From Nelumbo lutea (taxonomy: Eukaryota; Streptophyta; Magnoliopsida; Proteales; Nelumbonaceae), in NCBI GenBank assembly GCA_022828595.1, contig JAKGHH010000002.1:73628383-73692382 (forward strand): a stretch of DNA of 64,000 nucleotides, given 5' to 3'. Positions 50,991 through 61,440 of this stretch are shown piece by piece. Position 1 is the stretch's first letter, and every line of letters begins with the position of its first letter. The position numbers were made by a program, and so were the translations under genes. The notes beneath the pieces were generated by a model, which was not told the origin of the DNA, did not search any database, and saw nothing but the letters and a program-made list of their open reading frames with translations.

Positions 50991-53190
50991 TTTTTCCCTT
51001 TTTCAAATATTTCAAAAGCTCTTCTAGCAAACTTTCACCTCCCCAAAAGAAAAGCCAAACTGTTAAGCTCCACTTTTTCCCCCTCCTTAATTTTATCAGC
51101 TTGTTGAGACAAAACTAAACTACTTTCATCCACTTGGCTTCCTTCCTCCTTCTCGTCCCCAGACCCTGTCCTGATCTCTAGATCTCCCCTTATCAAGGTC
51201 GACGCAACCTCCTCTCCTGCAGCTTGAAGCTCCTCCTCCATCCTTTCATCACCCTTCTTCTTCATTCCAGAACTTTTAATTTCTTCCTCTTGTAAACTCT
51301 TTTATATTTATTGGATGGTCCTGCCCCAATCAATACATCTTTTAGCCTTGAAAAAACCTTTGACACATGGACAAAGTGAGTCTTATTTGCCTCTTTAGCT
51401 TTCTTCAATCCTTCTGAATATTCGAAGTCTCCATCCTTGTGAACACGTCTTCTCCAACCAAAATAGACTCCAATCCTGCCGGCTACGATTTCTACCTTTT
51501 GGAACTCTTCACGTTATAAAGCCGAGCCAGAATTGTCGTCCTTGTCCAGAGCCTCTTTCTCACTCTCAGACAACGTCTCTTTACGTCAATCCCTTCCTCT
51601 CCATCCCTGCCTATCACTTCTGTCTTGTCCTCCCCTTCCCCCCTAACTGGTCCCTTCACCGCTTCCCCAGAAACCACCTCCCTTCCTTCCGACTGAATTT
51701 CTAAGCAAACTATCCCTCTGTTCTCCTTTTCCAAACTTCTTTGATGTGACAAGAAGGAAGAAGAGGAAGGAAGCTCGACTTCAAAATCATCAAAACTCAG
51801 AACAATACCTGCTTGCTGACCAGAACTCGACTTCTCGATCCTCCCTTCCCCTGCAGCGATTCCCTGGATCAGACCCTTCAGCTGTGCTTCCACTTTGATC
51901 TGTCTCCTCCCGGTTCTTATGCACAATCCATTTCCGCAGATCTTCAGACTGAAACACACACCCAGCTCTTTGGCTCTGCTTAAAATTTCTCTCTTTCAAA
52001 ACCCCCAGCCTGAAACGAGATGTCTTTGAAGTTTCCCCAGCTTTCTTGACTGCACTGTCTTTCGAAACTCGAACCTCGTTCGGGCCTTCACCTTCTTTCC
52101 TCCCCGAGACGCCTCTTCGTCTTCTGATGTTCCCTTCCACTCTCTCTTTCAACTCCCCTACCCTCTCTTTAGTTTCTCCTTCCACGTGGACCCCCAAACT
52201 CTCCTCTCTCCCCTGATACCACTGTCATTTCATAAAAATAAACTCATCATCTCTGCCCCACTTAAGTTTAAAGGTCTTCTCTCTCACCATTCAATATCAC
52301 ACGGCCCCCACCTCTTTTGATATTTTTTGGGAGTTCCCTCTCATTATTCCTAATTCTTCCCAAGGACAAGTCCCCAGATGCACTAAAATTAAGTCTATTT
52401 CCAAAAACACCCTCCTTTCCCTTCGAACTGGCTATTCGTCTTCCCTCCACAAACTCTAGAACACTGCCAGACCTTCTTGGCCTCCTCACTCCATGTCTCC
52501 ATGTTTTCAATCCACCTTGTTGGGTAAGGCCCTTCTATGATCAATCTTAAATCGAAGACTTCTCCAGAAGAAGCAGGGACAAGGTGGATCTCTTCAACTT
52601 CAATTAAGATGCGAGCAGCAAACAAGTTCTTCAAGAAAGTGTTTAGAATCAACAAACCTGAATCTTCCACATGCGTCTCCCACAGCCTTAAAGGTTTGGA
52701 AGCTCTATGCATGCAGGGGAATCCCGAAAACAACAATCCAAACCATGTTTAAAGGACCCAAATTTCTAATAGATCCAACTAAAGGATTCCATCTCCCAAT
52801 TCTGAGGTCAGGCACACAGTTCTGCTCTCTCAACAGGATATTGCTTGCCTCCTCCTCGCTTTTGAAAGCGAAGAGAAAGAAAACAGCATTCAGTCTTCTT
52901 ACTGGAAAAAGGTTTCTCAGGTCACTATTCAGCAATGGCCCATTCCTTAATCTTTTCCACTTCTGGGTCGGAATTAATGAAGCGCCCAACCAAGCTGCGC
53001 TCCAGAACTCTGAGTCGATCTCTAACTTCCCCATCCGGATTCATTACCACTTCATAGTTCGGAGTTATTCTTCTTTATCAAGACAGTAATCTAGAATCGC
53101 AGTCTGCTCCCAAAAACCTTGGTGAGCATTTCTGGAACTTACCACTAGCTTCTTCCCATACCCTTCTATATCAATATGATATGCCCCATA
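50870..53190 (-). pseudogene. LINE I ORF1, broken
   Basis: Minus strand. The N-terminal part includes YGKKLVVSSRNAHQGFWEQT near 53160-53100. Frame 52705-53034 has SAAWLGASLIPTQKWKRLRN, FFLFAFKSEEEASNILLREQ, RIGRWNPLVGSIRNLGPLNM and VWIVVFGIPLHAW, the DUF4283-like region of plant LINE ORF1 proteins. Then KAVGDACGR-like and EELVCCSHL-type residues (frameshifted with 52395-52736: RILIEVEEIHLVPASSGEVF) and a long charged, low-complexity C-terminus (frames 51790-52197, 51492-51959, 51035-51265). No endonuclease or RT follows. Third LINE ORF1 in the window, distinct from F and G. Confidence 0.68.
50941..50987. repeat. (TC)n microsatellite
   Basis: About 23 TC units at the distal end of the LINE I relic. 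Confidence 0.95.
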
Positions 53191-53228
53191 TCAGGCATAT
53201 AATATCCATAAATTGCACCCTAAGCCTG

Positions 53229-53735
53229 GTGGGTCAATTTCCTCCATGAGTATACTTTTGTACTCAAGCACAAATTCAGGACTTTAAATGATGTGGCCGA
53301 TGCCTTGGAGCAACAAATGATGAGTTCTGTAGGAAAATTATGACTGATGACTGATGAGAAGGAGAAAATCAAAATTATTTGTTGGCCGAAGGTTTTCTTT
53401 TTAAAGACTGCTTATGCATTCATAACACATCTCTATGGTAGCTCATTATGGAGGAGGCCCATGAAATTGGACATTTTGGAAAGGATAAGACCAAGAAAAC
53501 TAATCTGAGAGGGATGCATCATTCTATGTGCAAGGGGATTGCTTCAAATGCTGGTCTGTACACACCTTTACCTATTCTTCTATCCTTGGGTTGATATTTC
53601 CATGGACTTTGTTTTTTAGCTGCCTAAGGCTGCTAGAGGATCTCATCATCCAAACCTTGTTCCTAGATGGGGTTAGCTACATGAATCCTATTTTACCAGT
53701 CATATCCATTGCTTAACTATGTGTAAGGGGAATGC
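53229..53735 (+). pseudogene. Ty3/gypsy RNase H-integrase remnant
   Basis: Plus strand, broken frames: RWVNFLHEYTFVLKHK near 53229 and LNDVADALEQ near 53285 (end of RNase H), then YFL-AEGFLFK-like and HLYG-like near 53400-53440, GHFGKDKT near 53470, and ASNAGLYTPLPI with WVDISMDFVF near 53545-53612, the start of the gypsy integrase core with its first catalytic Asp. A second partial copy of the segment gtaaggggaatgcttc lies at 53724. Unrelated in position to the gag relic at 4508. Confidence 0.72.
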
Positions 53736-53739
53736 TTCG

Positions 53740-54815
53740 AATTATGGAGCTACATGTGTCTATTTTAATCTACCCCTTGTTCTTCTAGCCCCTCCAACTT
53801 GTAGCAAACCCCTTCTTACAGATTTTGTTGATGGTTTCCTACGTACAGACCGAACCATCTTAGTCTACCTTCTCTCATTTTCCCACCTATTGGAGCTACT
53901 CCTAAGTTCCTTCCAATGACTCCACTTTTTTATCCTATCCTATATAGTTTTTTCCACTCATCCATCTCAGCATACACATTTCTACCACAACTGTGTTTTA
54001 GAATTTAATCTAAGTGGTATTCGCCTATCACATAAAACTCTAGATGCAACCCACCATTTTGTCCATCCTTCTTTCTATGGGCGATATCCACCTCAATCTC
54101 TCCCTTGTTATGAATTATCGAACCAAGATACCAAAAAAGCTCACATCGAGCTATCTCTTGGTCTCTAGTCCTAAGTGTACTTAGATTTGCACTCCTATCA
54201 TTATTAAATTTACATGTTATGTATTCTGTTCTACTCCTACTTACTTAAAACCCTCTTGTTTCCAAGGAATTTGTTCATAAGCTTAATTTTGATTTAATCC
54301 TTCATTGGTTTCCATCAATTAAAGCAATGTCATCAACAAGCAGCATGCACCATGTGACCTCCTCCCGAATATGTTTAGTGAATTCGTCCATAACCAATAC
54401 AAATAAATAAGGGTTAAGCGTTGAACCTTAGTGAAAATCCATTGTAATTGTGATCTCCTACAGATTTTTAATATTATTACACCATCATACATACCCTTAG
54501 TAAGTCTATATACCTATTTTGAATTCCTTTCTTTTCCAAGACCCACCATATTATCTCTCGAGGAACTCTATCATATGCTTGCTCTATATCAATAAACATC
54601 ATAAAGAAATTTCTCTTTTTCTCTCTAAACTTTTCTATCAATTTTCTCAAAAGAAAGATAGCTTCCACAATTGATCCCACTGGCATAAACCCAAATTGCT
54701 CAATTGTTCTCTCCCAAAGTTTCATAGTGTGGCTCATGAGCTTAATCCTCCGAATAGTTATTACAACTTTTTACATTGCCTTTGTTCTTAAATATAGGTA
54801 CCATATTACTCTTTC
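53740..54815 (-). pseudogene. RTE-type LINE, RT and C-terminus
   Basis: Minus strand: MVPIFKNKGNVKSCNNY near 54800, then the frame 54477-54737 with IKLMSHTMKLWER-type start, EQFGFMPVGSIVEAIFLLRK, MMFIDIEQAYDRVPREIIWW (first catalytic Asp) and GIQNRYIDLLR. Further down, in other frames, MDEFTKHIREEVTWCMLLVD and DDIALI (polymerase box), FWYLGSIIHNKGEIEVDIAH-like near 54100, LRWMSG near 53975, and GVAPIGGKMREGRLRWFG near 53900. The order is that of RTE-clade LINEs. The endonuclease is missing. Confidence 0.8.
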
Positions 54816-54960
54816 TTCAATCACCAAGACTAGGGCAACCATAAATAAAAGAGAGAAATTACACCAGTGCCCTTACAACAATAAATATGAAAAAAGTAGA
54901 GCATTTTCAAGACTCCCCCTCAAGTTGGGACATAGATGCCAATCATGCCCAACTTGTCAC

Positions 54961-55408
54961 TAGGAGTGGATTCAAGCCAAGTCGAGCTAAATATCTGGCT
55001 ATTCAAGCTCGATTCGCCAAAAAACCATCAAGCTCGAGCTTGATCTCAAGTTCGGATTTACTTAGAAGCTCGTAAGCTCAAGCTCAACTTGGCTTGAACT
55101 CAATTGCAAGCCAAGCTTCTTATAGAATTAAAAAAAAATTATATATATGTATATATATATAACATTATTTTTCATTTTTCATATAAAAAAATGAAGAATT
55201 ATAAAAATTAGTTATTATTATACATATAAAAACTAAAAATGTTATATATATAAGCTCAATTAAGCTTGCGAGTTGAGCTATATTAAGCTTGAGCTTGGCT
55301 TGAATAGAAAACGAGCCTATATATTGGGCTCGAATTCAACTCAAAGATCAGTTTAGACCGAGATGAGCTTGAATAGCTCATTAAAGGCTCGACTCATTTC
55401 CACCCCTA
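54961..55408. mobile_element. hAT-like MITE, 448 bp, perfect 8-bp duplication
   Basis: Starts TAGGAGTGG and ends CCACCCCTA. The 8 bases CTTGTCAC occur exactly on both sides (54953-54960 and 55409-55416). The host copia sequence rejoins cleanly across it (compare 6125-6140, cccaacttgtcacag). Inside are repeated words such as aagctcgagctt and gagcttga in both orientations and an AT-rich centre; no ORF. A truncated relative lies at 45400. Confidence 0.9.
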
Positions 55409-55451
55409 CTTGTCACACAAATCATTATGCCACAAGTGATGTAAACCCTTA

Positions 55452-55718
55452 GGTTGTTTTTGGTTGCAGTGCAATTTTATTTGCACTAGTACAAATGCAT
55501 GGAAGTGCAAATGAAAAAAAAAATGAAAATTTCTCATTTAATTTTTTTTTGTGTTTTGCTTTATTTCGTTTCTTGTTTTAATTTACTTCATTTGTACTAT
55601 AATCAAACAAAATAAGCTAAAATTTGAAACAAAAATAGGTCAGAATTTACACTCAAATCATGTGTTGGCATAGTTTTGTATCAGTTCAAATTTATTTGCA
55701 TTGCAACCAAACACAGCC
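55452..55718. mobile_element. Tourist-like MITE, copy 2, 267 bp, TTA duplication
   Basis: Left end GGTTGTTTTTGGTTGCAGTG, right end on the other strand GGCTGTGTTTGGTTGCAATG; the inner arms gcaattttatttgcac and gcaaatttatttgc extend them. TTA on both sides (55449-55451 and 55719-55721). Same family as 3879-4122. Confidence 0.88.
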
Positions 55719-55721
55719 TTA

Positions 55722-56232
55722 GTGAAAATATCTACAAGTTGCTCTTCAGAACTGACATAGGGAGTACATACTTCCCTACTAACAAGCTTCTCACTAATGA
55801 AGTGTTTATCCACCTCAATATGCTTGGTCCTATCATGAAGCATAGGATTGGCTGCAATGTTCATAGCAGCCTTGTTATCACAATAAAAGGACATGGGATT
55901 ATCCATTGCAAATCCCAGCTCACTCAACAAGTTCTTAATCCACATGATCTCAACCACTCCATAAGACATTGCTTGTATTAAGCTTCAACACTAGACTTAG
56001 CCAAAACACTTTGTTTTATGCTTCTCCATGTGACTAAGTTCCCTCCCACAAAAGTACAATAACAACTTATGGATTTTCTATCATTAATAGATCCAACCCA
56101 ATCAACATGTGTATATAGCTCAACCTTCAAATGCCCATGCTTCTGGAACAACAAACCAGCACCTAGAAACATTATGAGATATTTGAGGATCCTCTTAGGT
56201 GCTTCTAAGTGAGTAGCTTTGGGAGCATGCAT
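55722..56232 (-). pseudogene. Copia B4 RNase H
   Basis: Two frames. 55978-56232: MHAPKATHLEAPKRILKYLI, LYTHVDWVGSINDRKSISCY and TWRSIKQSVLAKSSVEA; the first catalytic Asp of YTDADW is His here. 55722-55969: MSYGVVEIMWIKNLLSELGF, CDNKAAMNIAANPMLHDRTK and SSEEQLVDIFTKA. The end of this last frame runs into the MITE and is not copia. Equivalent to 6096-6683 of element B. Confidence 0.86.
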
Positions 56233-56343
56233 GAACTAGCTAAGAACCCCTATAGCATAAGAAATATCTGGGCATGTAATGGATAGATGGTTTCACATCT
56301 TTAATGTCATGAACGAGCTAAGTCTTTCCACAAGTATTTGAAA

Positions 56344-57060
56344 TTACTTCACATATTTGATGGTTTCACCTTGACAATCACCTAGTTTATGGTTTGGATC
56401 AATTGGAGAGTCAGCTAGTTTCACCCCTAGATTACCAGAATCTTGCAACAGATCTAAGATGTATTTCCTCTGAGAAATGAAAATCCCTTTTTGCGAACAG
56501 GCAACATCAATTCCAAGAGAAAACCGTAAGAGGCCTAAATCTTTTACCTCAAATTGAATAGCAAGAAACTCCTTCAACTTCTGAATTTCAGTTTTCCAAT
56601 CACTAGTGATTACTATGTTGTCAACATACACTATTAGAGCTGCAATCATCCATTCCCCTTTCTTCACAAACAGAGTATGATTGGACTGACATTGCTTGTA
56701 ATTTATCTATTGTACAACTACATGAAACCTACTAAACCAAGCTCTTGGTAACTACTTAGGCCATATAAGGACTTTTTTAGCCTACACACTTTCTATTCAC
56801 TGCCTTGAGCATGGAAACTAGGATGCTGTACCATGTATACTCTTCTTCAAAATCACCATTGAAAAAGGCATTTTTGATATCCAATTGGTGAAGATCCCAA
56901 TCAAGGTTATCAGCAAGGGAGAAAACGACTATGATAGAATTCATCTTCGCTATCAGAGCAAATAATTCTACATAATCCACTCCATCAGCTCTATGCTTCA
57001 CTATGAAAACCCACTAACATCCTATAGGTTCTTTTCCCTCAATAATAACTACCAATTCCC
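56344..57060 (-). pseudogene. Copia B4 reverse transcriptase
   Basis: The frame 56777-57001 reads MKHRADGVDYVELFALIAKM and QLDIKNAFFNGDFEEE. The frame 56344-56667 reads AALIVYVDNIVITSDWKTEI, where the polymerase box YVDD has become YVDN (G-to-A), then FEVKDLGLLRFSLGIDVACS and YILDLLQDSGNLGVK. A catalytic Asp is lost and several frames are broken, so it is inactive. Confidence 0.86.
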
Positions 57061-58400
57061 ATGTGCCATTTTTGTGTAAATCATTAATCTCCTCTTTCAT
57101 TGCATTTATCCATTTAGGTACTAATAAAGCTTTTACCACATTTTTGGGGATAGGGACATTGTCAATGGAAGAGGGAAAGCACGAAAAGAAGGTGAGATGT
57201 TCTTGTAAGAAACAAAATGGGAAATGGGGTGTTTAGTAGTGCAAGATGTAATACCTTTCCTTTGAGCAATATGAAGGTTTAGGTCATCAATAGTAGAAGT
57301 ATCAATGTTAATGGGATCAGACATATCAATGGGAATAAGAGTACTTGGTTGGATAGAATCTGGCCCCAAGGAATCCAATGGCACTGGTGGTAATAGCATT
57401 TAGATGCTCCACATCCCTTGAACTAGGCTTGCCCTTGCATTGACATAAGGAAACATGAAACTGAGGAGGATCAGGAAGGGAAGGAAGGTGAACCTGAGCA
57501 TGTTTCATCGCAACCCTACTACACTCCCCTGAAGAGAAATTGAGAAATAAGGGTCACTCTCAAGAAATGACACATCCATAGAAACACGGTATTTTTGGGA
57601 GACATGATCAAAACACCAGTAACCCTTTTGAGAAGAGGGATACCCTAGGAAAACACATGGAATAGTTTGAGGGTCAAGTTTACCATGAGTGGGGGATAGA
57701 TCTTAGACACAACAACACCAAAACACACATAGAGGAATAGGGAATAGGGGAATAGGGAACCTTGGGAAACAAAAGCTGATGTGGGGCCTTGTACTCTAAC
57801 CATTAAGAAGGCATGTGGTTAATAAGATATGCAACTCATAAAATAGCTTCCAACTGAAAATGTTTTGGAATGTTCATATGAATAAGTAACCCACAGGCAA
57901 TTTCAAGAAAATGGTGGTTATTTCTTTTTGCAACACCATTTTGTTGAGGTGTTTAAGTACAAGAGCTATAGTGAAAGGATTGACATGAAGAAAAAAACTC
58001 TGTGAGGTCACTATGGAAATTCTCTCTGCATTGTCAGATTGGAAGATTTGGATTTTGGCTTAAAATTGGGTAAAAACCATTTGTTAGAAATCTTTTACAA
58101 TTTTTGGTACTTCATCCATGAACCGCATTGGATACACCCATGCATACATAGAGTAGTCATCAATGAGTGTAATAAAGTACTTATAGCCAATCTCGGAAGA
58201 CAAAGTAATAAGAACCCTAACATCAAAATAAACAATATAAAAAGGAAACTAAGATTTATTATTTCTTAAAGGAAAGTGAGTTCTACATTATTTTCTTAAT
58301 TGACAATTTTGACACAAATTCAATTGCTGACGCCGACTTAAATAGCTATGGAAACAAAACTTTTAAGATAAGTGACCAAGACAATTGTGCTAAATTGACC
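57061..58400 (-). pseudogene. Copia B4 linker and integrase
   Basis: Linker at 57133-57399 (DLNLHIAQRKGITSCTTKHP, ISHFVSYKNISPSFRAF). Integrase in broken frames above it: the KGYWCFDHVSQKYRVSMDVS tail near 57560-57620, LINHMPS near 57800, PQQNGVAKRNNHHFLEIA near 57930 (Glu of the third catalytic position appears as Lys in this reading), QSDNAE near 58030 and the YKYFITLIDDYSMYAWVYPM region near 58150. Full domain span, no usable frame. Confidence 0.75.
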
Positions 58401-58996
58401 TGACTCTTAGACTTTGTGACTATAAGACTAGTCTTATTCTCTATCATATAGAGCTTGTCCACCATACAACCCCTGCCAATTGTCTTCCCTAAGGCTAGAT
58501 TTTGTATGACACAAGAAGGGAAGAAGGTTATTCAACAGTTTAACGAATTTGTAATGCTACTAATAGAAAATAAGTTAATAAGCAATTTTGGGACATGTAG
58601 AACATTGGAAAGATGAAGTCCAAAAGGGAGGGAGACAATTCCTTGACTATCTATGGTGGACAAAGAGCCATTAGCTAGTCTCACCTTGTCCTTACCAAAG
58701 AGGAGATAATAGGACTGAAAGCAACTTGATGTACTAATCATATGATTCAAGGCCCCTTAATCAATTATCCAAAGAAAGTCAGGGGGATCAGAAGTCACAT
58801 GGAAAGATGTGGCAAAATTACCTAATGTAGACACAAAGGAAGTCAAGGGAGTAAGGGCAAAATTATCCATCTGACGAGTTTCCCTACCATATAATTCCAA
58901 ATAGTCCTGGAAGAAATTAATAATATCTTCCTCGAGATCAGAACCAAAAGAGCATTCTTGACTCATAGTATTAGTAGGTAACTGAATCTTACTCAA
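58401..58996 (-). pseudogene. Copia B4 protease
   Basis: Frames 58757-58996 and 58532-58750. Before the active site comes LELYGRETRQMDNFA, then FLWIID; the Ser codon of D-S-G is TAA, a stop, followed by GALNHMISTSSCFQ. The second frame continues with LANGSLSTIDSQGIVSLPFG, LSNVLHVPKLLINLFSISSI. Matches element B residue by residue at most positions. Confidence 0.83.
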
Positions 58997-59850
58997 TTCT
59001 TGAGCCCATTTCGACTTACCATGAAGATCTCAACAAGTGTCATGAGTATTCCTAGACCTCTAACAAGTGAGTGCACCATAATTTATCCTTGTCATCTGCT
59101 TTCTTTTGACACTTCCCTTCCTTAAAAGAACTTCCACCACCTGTACCTACACCTCCTTTTGCTACCGACACCATTGATTCACCCCAAAACTATTCATCAA
59201 ACTTCTCCTACTCTCCTTGGGCTACACTAGGGCATACACTTCTTGGACGGGTGGAAGGTCCTTACTCCCTAGGATTTGTATCCTAATGGATTCATATACA
59301 AGATTTAGACCTAAGAGGAAAGCAAACACCCATTGCTATGAAACAAGAGTCTTGTAAGCTTTTTCATCCTCATCACACTTCTGATTCATATTCTAATAAC
59401 GGTCCAACTCTTTCTAGATAGAAGTCAAATCAGAGTAATACACAGAAAGACTTCTCTCCTCTTGTTTAAAAGTAGATGATTATGTCTGTAGTTGATAAAT
59501 GCTAGCATAGTGTCATTGCTCAGAATAGGTAGACTTAGTTTGCTCCTAGATTTCATAGGCTATCTCAGCCCATATGAAATTACTTCTTACTTATGGTTGC
59601 AAAGACACTAATATCCACAACATCACAATGTTGTTTTCATGGTTCCATTTGTTATGCTCTACACTTCTAGATCTAGGTTCTTTAATCTTCCCATTGATAT
59701 ATCCTATTTTTCTCCTTCCAGTGATATACAACTTAATCCCCTTTGACCACTCTAAATAGTTAAGCCCGTCTAGGGGAACAACAACCATCGGAAAGTTTAG
59801 GTTGTTGAAATAAAGAATACACTAGAGGTATTCAAGTCCTCAAAAGCCAT
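58997..59850 (-). pseudogene. Copia B4 gag
   Basis: The gag start MAFEDLNTSSV lies near 59850. The frame 59591-59788 reads MVVVPLDGLNYLEWSKGIKL, then YITGRRKIGYINGKIKEP. Downstream, in broken frames, come EIAYEIWEQTKST-like, YQLQT-like and ESIRIQILGSKDL segments as in element B. The zinc knuckle region near 59060 is degraded. Confidence 0.8.
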
Positions 59851-59866
59851 AAAGGTCACTTTAGGT

Positions 59867-60180
59867 TGTTGAAATTCAGTAGTTTCTTATGCTTTTCTTG
59901 TTTATAATGATTAGTTTGTGTTAATGGGCCCAAGGCCCATTAGTTTATATTGTTTTTTTGGAGTTGTTTTTACGTTATGAATAGTAGACACCCCATTAAG
60001 GGCATTTTAGTCTTTGCAATTAATATTTTTTTAGTACATAAGACAATGACTGGTGCAGCAAGACCATTATTGACTTCTCATCATCTCTTCTTTTCTTTTT
60101 CTTATTCTCTTCTTACTAAAATCTTTCTTTCTCTCTTCTTTCTCACTGTTGTCAAATCAAATTATTTTTTTCTTTTATAC
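59867..60180 (+). repeat. 5' LTR of copia M (about 314 bp)
   Basis: Starts TGTTGAAATTCAG and ends directly before the primer-binding site; the end reads ttatac rather than the usual ACA. The last 130 bases are CT-rich (ctcttcttttctttttctta, tctttctctcttctttctca). Confidence 0.75.
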
Positions 60181-60181
60181 T

Positions 60182-60193
60182 TGGTATCAGAGC
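60182..60193 (+). other. Primer-binding site, copia M
   Basis: TGGTATCAGAGC, a perfect match to the usual plant copia primer site for initiator Met tRNA. Confidence 0.92.
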
Positions 60194-60577
60194 AAGTTTT
60201 TTTTTGGGATTTTTTGAGTCTTCTATCATGCAGCCCCAGCCGACATATGGTGAGTTAGTGAGCTGATTGAAGACTTCAAAAGTGCCTAGTTCTTGGAATT
60301 TTCGTTGGATCTAGAACCCCTTGTGTCATATCTTGGGTTGATCATCGAAATCAAGAAGAATTGGAAGAGGAAGAGTCCTGATTGCAGTAAGACTCGTCAA
60401 TTTTGACCTAGGAAAGGGTGCTCTAGATTTTTTGGATTTTCTGGTGATTTCTAAAGAGGGTAGGTTCAAATTCTGGAGTTTTCTGAGGTCTTTGGAGGGA
60501 GCAACAACCTTTTCTCCCTTTATACCTGGTCTATTTTTCCTCATCTACAATTGATTTCCTAAGCTATTCTAGGAATT
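60194..60577 (+). other. Copia M leader
   Basis: Non-coding sequence between the primer-binding site and gag. Confidence 0.55.
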
Positions 60578-60780
60578 ATGGAGGGCAGTGGAGTTGAATA
60601 CAAGACCACAAGTGAAATGGGACTAGGAGGCATAGGTCATAGTGACCCTTTAAGGGCAAGAACCATAAGTACAATTAAGTTGGATGATACAAACCACTTG
60701 GAGTGGTTCCAATTAGCAAAAATGACTATTGGTGCTCGAGAAAAATTGGAGTTGCTACTTTTATTTTCTTCTATCTGTGG
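60578..60780 (+). pseudogene. Copia M gag start, deleted after 60 codons
   Basis: 68-residue frame from the ATG at 60578: MEGSGVEYKTTSEMGLGGIG, then ISTIKLDDTNHLEWFQLAKM and TIGAREKLE. This is a copia gag N-terminus (the LEW-x2-LAKMTIGA type). After about 60760 the frame passes into integrase sequence, so most of gag and all of protease have been removed. Confidence 0.78.
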
Positions 60781-61440
60781 ATGACTATTCACGATATTCT
60801 TAGGTATACTTGATAAGATCTCATGATAAGGTACCTTCTTTGGTACAACAGTTCCATTAGATGGGGTTGTTGTAGTTTTGAGTAAAAGTGAAGGTGCTCA
60901 TATCAAACAATGATAGGAAATACTTTGAGAAAAATCTGACATCATATTTATTAAAGCATGGAGTAGTCCATTAGAGTAACTGCACATATACTCCACAACA
61001 AAATGATGTTGTAGGAAGGAAGAACAAACATATCGTGGAAGTGGAAAGAAATATGGTGGTGAGTTCCCCAGCTCCAGTTTGATTTTTGGGTGATGCAATT
61101 CTCACAGTAGTCTTCTTAATTAATCAGGTACCCCCTTCTTGGATGCATTGCTATGGTCAACCTTCTTTATCTTGAGGGGGATGTTTCATGTTCCATTAAG
61201 GGAGTTTGGGTGTATTTGCTTTGCCCATATTCTTGGTCCCCACCACTTGAAGCTACACCCTAAAGCAATGAAGTGTATTCCTTGAGTATGTAGGAAATAA
61301 AAAATGGTATTGTTGTTATGGTCCATTATAAGGGAGTTGGTATAATCACCATGGATGTTGCTTTCTAAGTCCATACCTTTCTTTTCAGGAAGTCTTTCTC
61401 AAGGGGAGTGTTTTGGGGAAGGAAATGAGCAGCCCACACC
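60781..61440 (+). pseudogene. Copia M integrase
   Basis: Broken frames: VYLIRSHDKVPSLVQQFH near 60800, SNNDRKYFEKNLTSYLLKHG near 60898 (second catalytic Asp read as N-N-D), VVH-SNCTYTPQQNDVVGRK near 60965-61025 (Glu of the third position replaced by Gly), then RNMVVSSPAPV and ILTVVFLINQVP. The C-terminal region (HCYGQPSLS, VFALPIF) is degraded. Inactive on several counts. Confidence 0.8.

Larger units (their letters stand above)
54840..59850 (-). mobile_element. Copia B4 (B family), 5' LTR lost, two MITEs inside
   Basis: Minus-strand copia with gag, protease, integrase, RT, RNase H and the polypurine tract (ttgagggggag, about 54912-54922). The start of its 3' LTR follows down to about 54840. 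Gag begins at the Met near 59850, and the leader and 5' LTR are missing because copia M starts at 59867. Between the polypurine tract and RNase H sit a hAT-like MITE (54961-55408) and a Tourist-like MITE (55452-55718). More decayed than element B, but it keeps the integrase segment that B has lost. Confidence 0.87.

Noticed and set aside
59950..60258. 102-residue plus-strand ORF rich in Phe and Ser
   Set aside because: Lies in the CT-rich LTR of copia M and crosses the primer-binding site.
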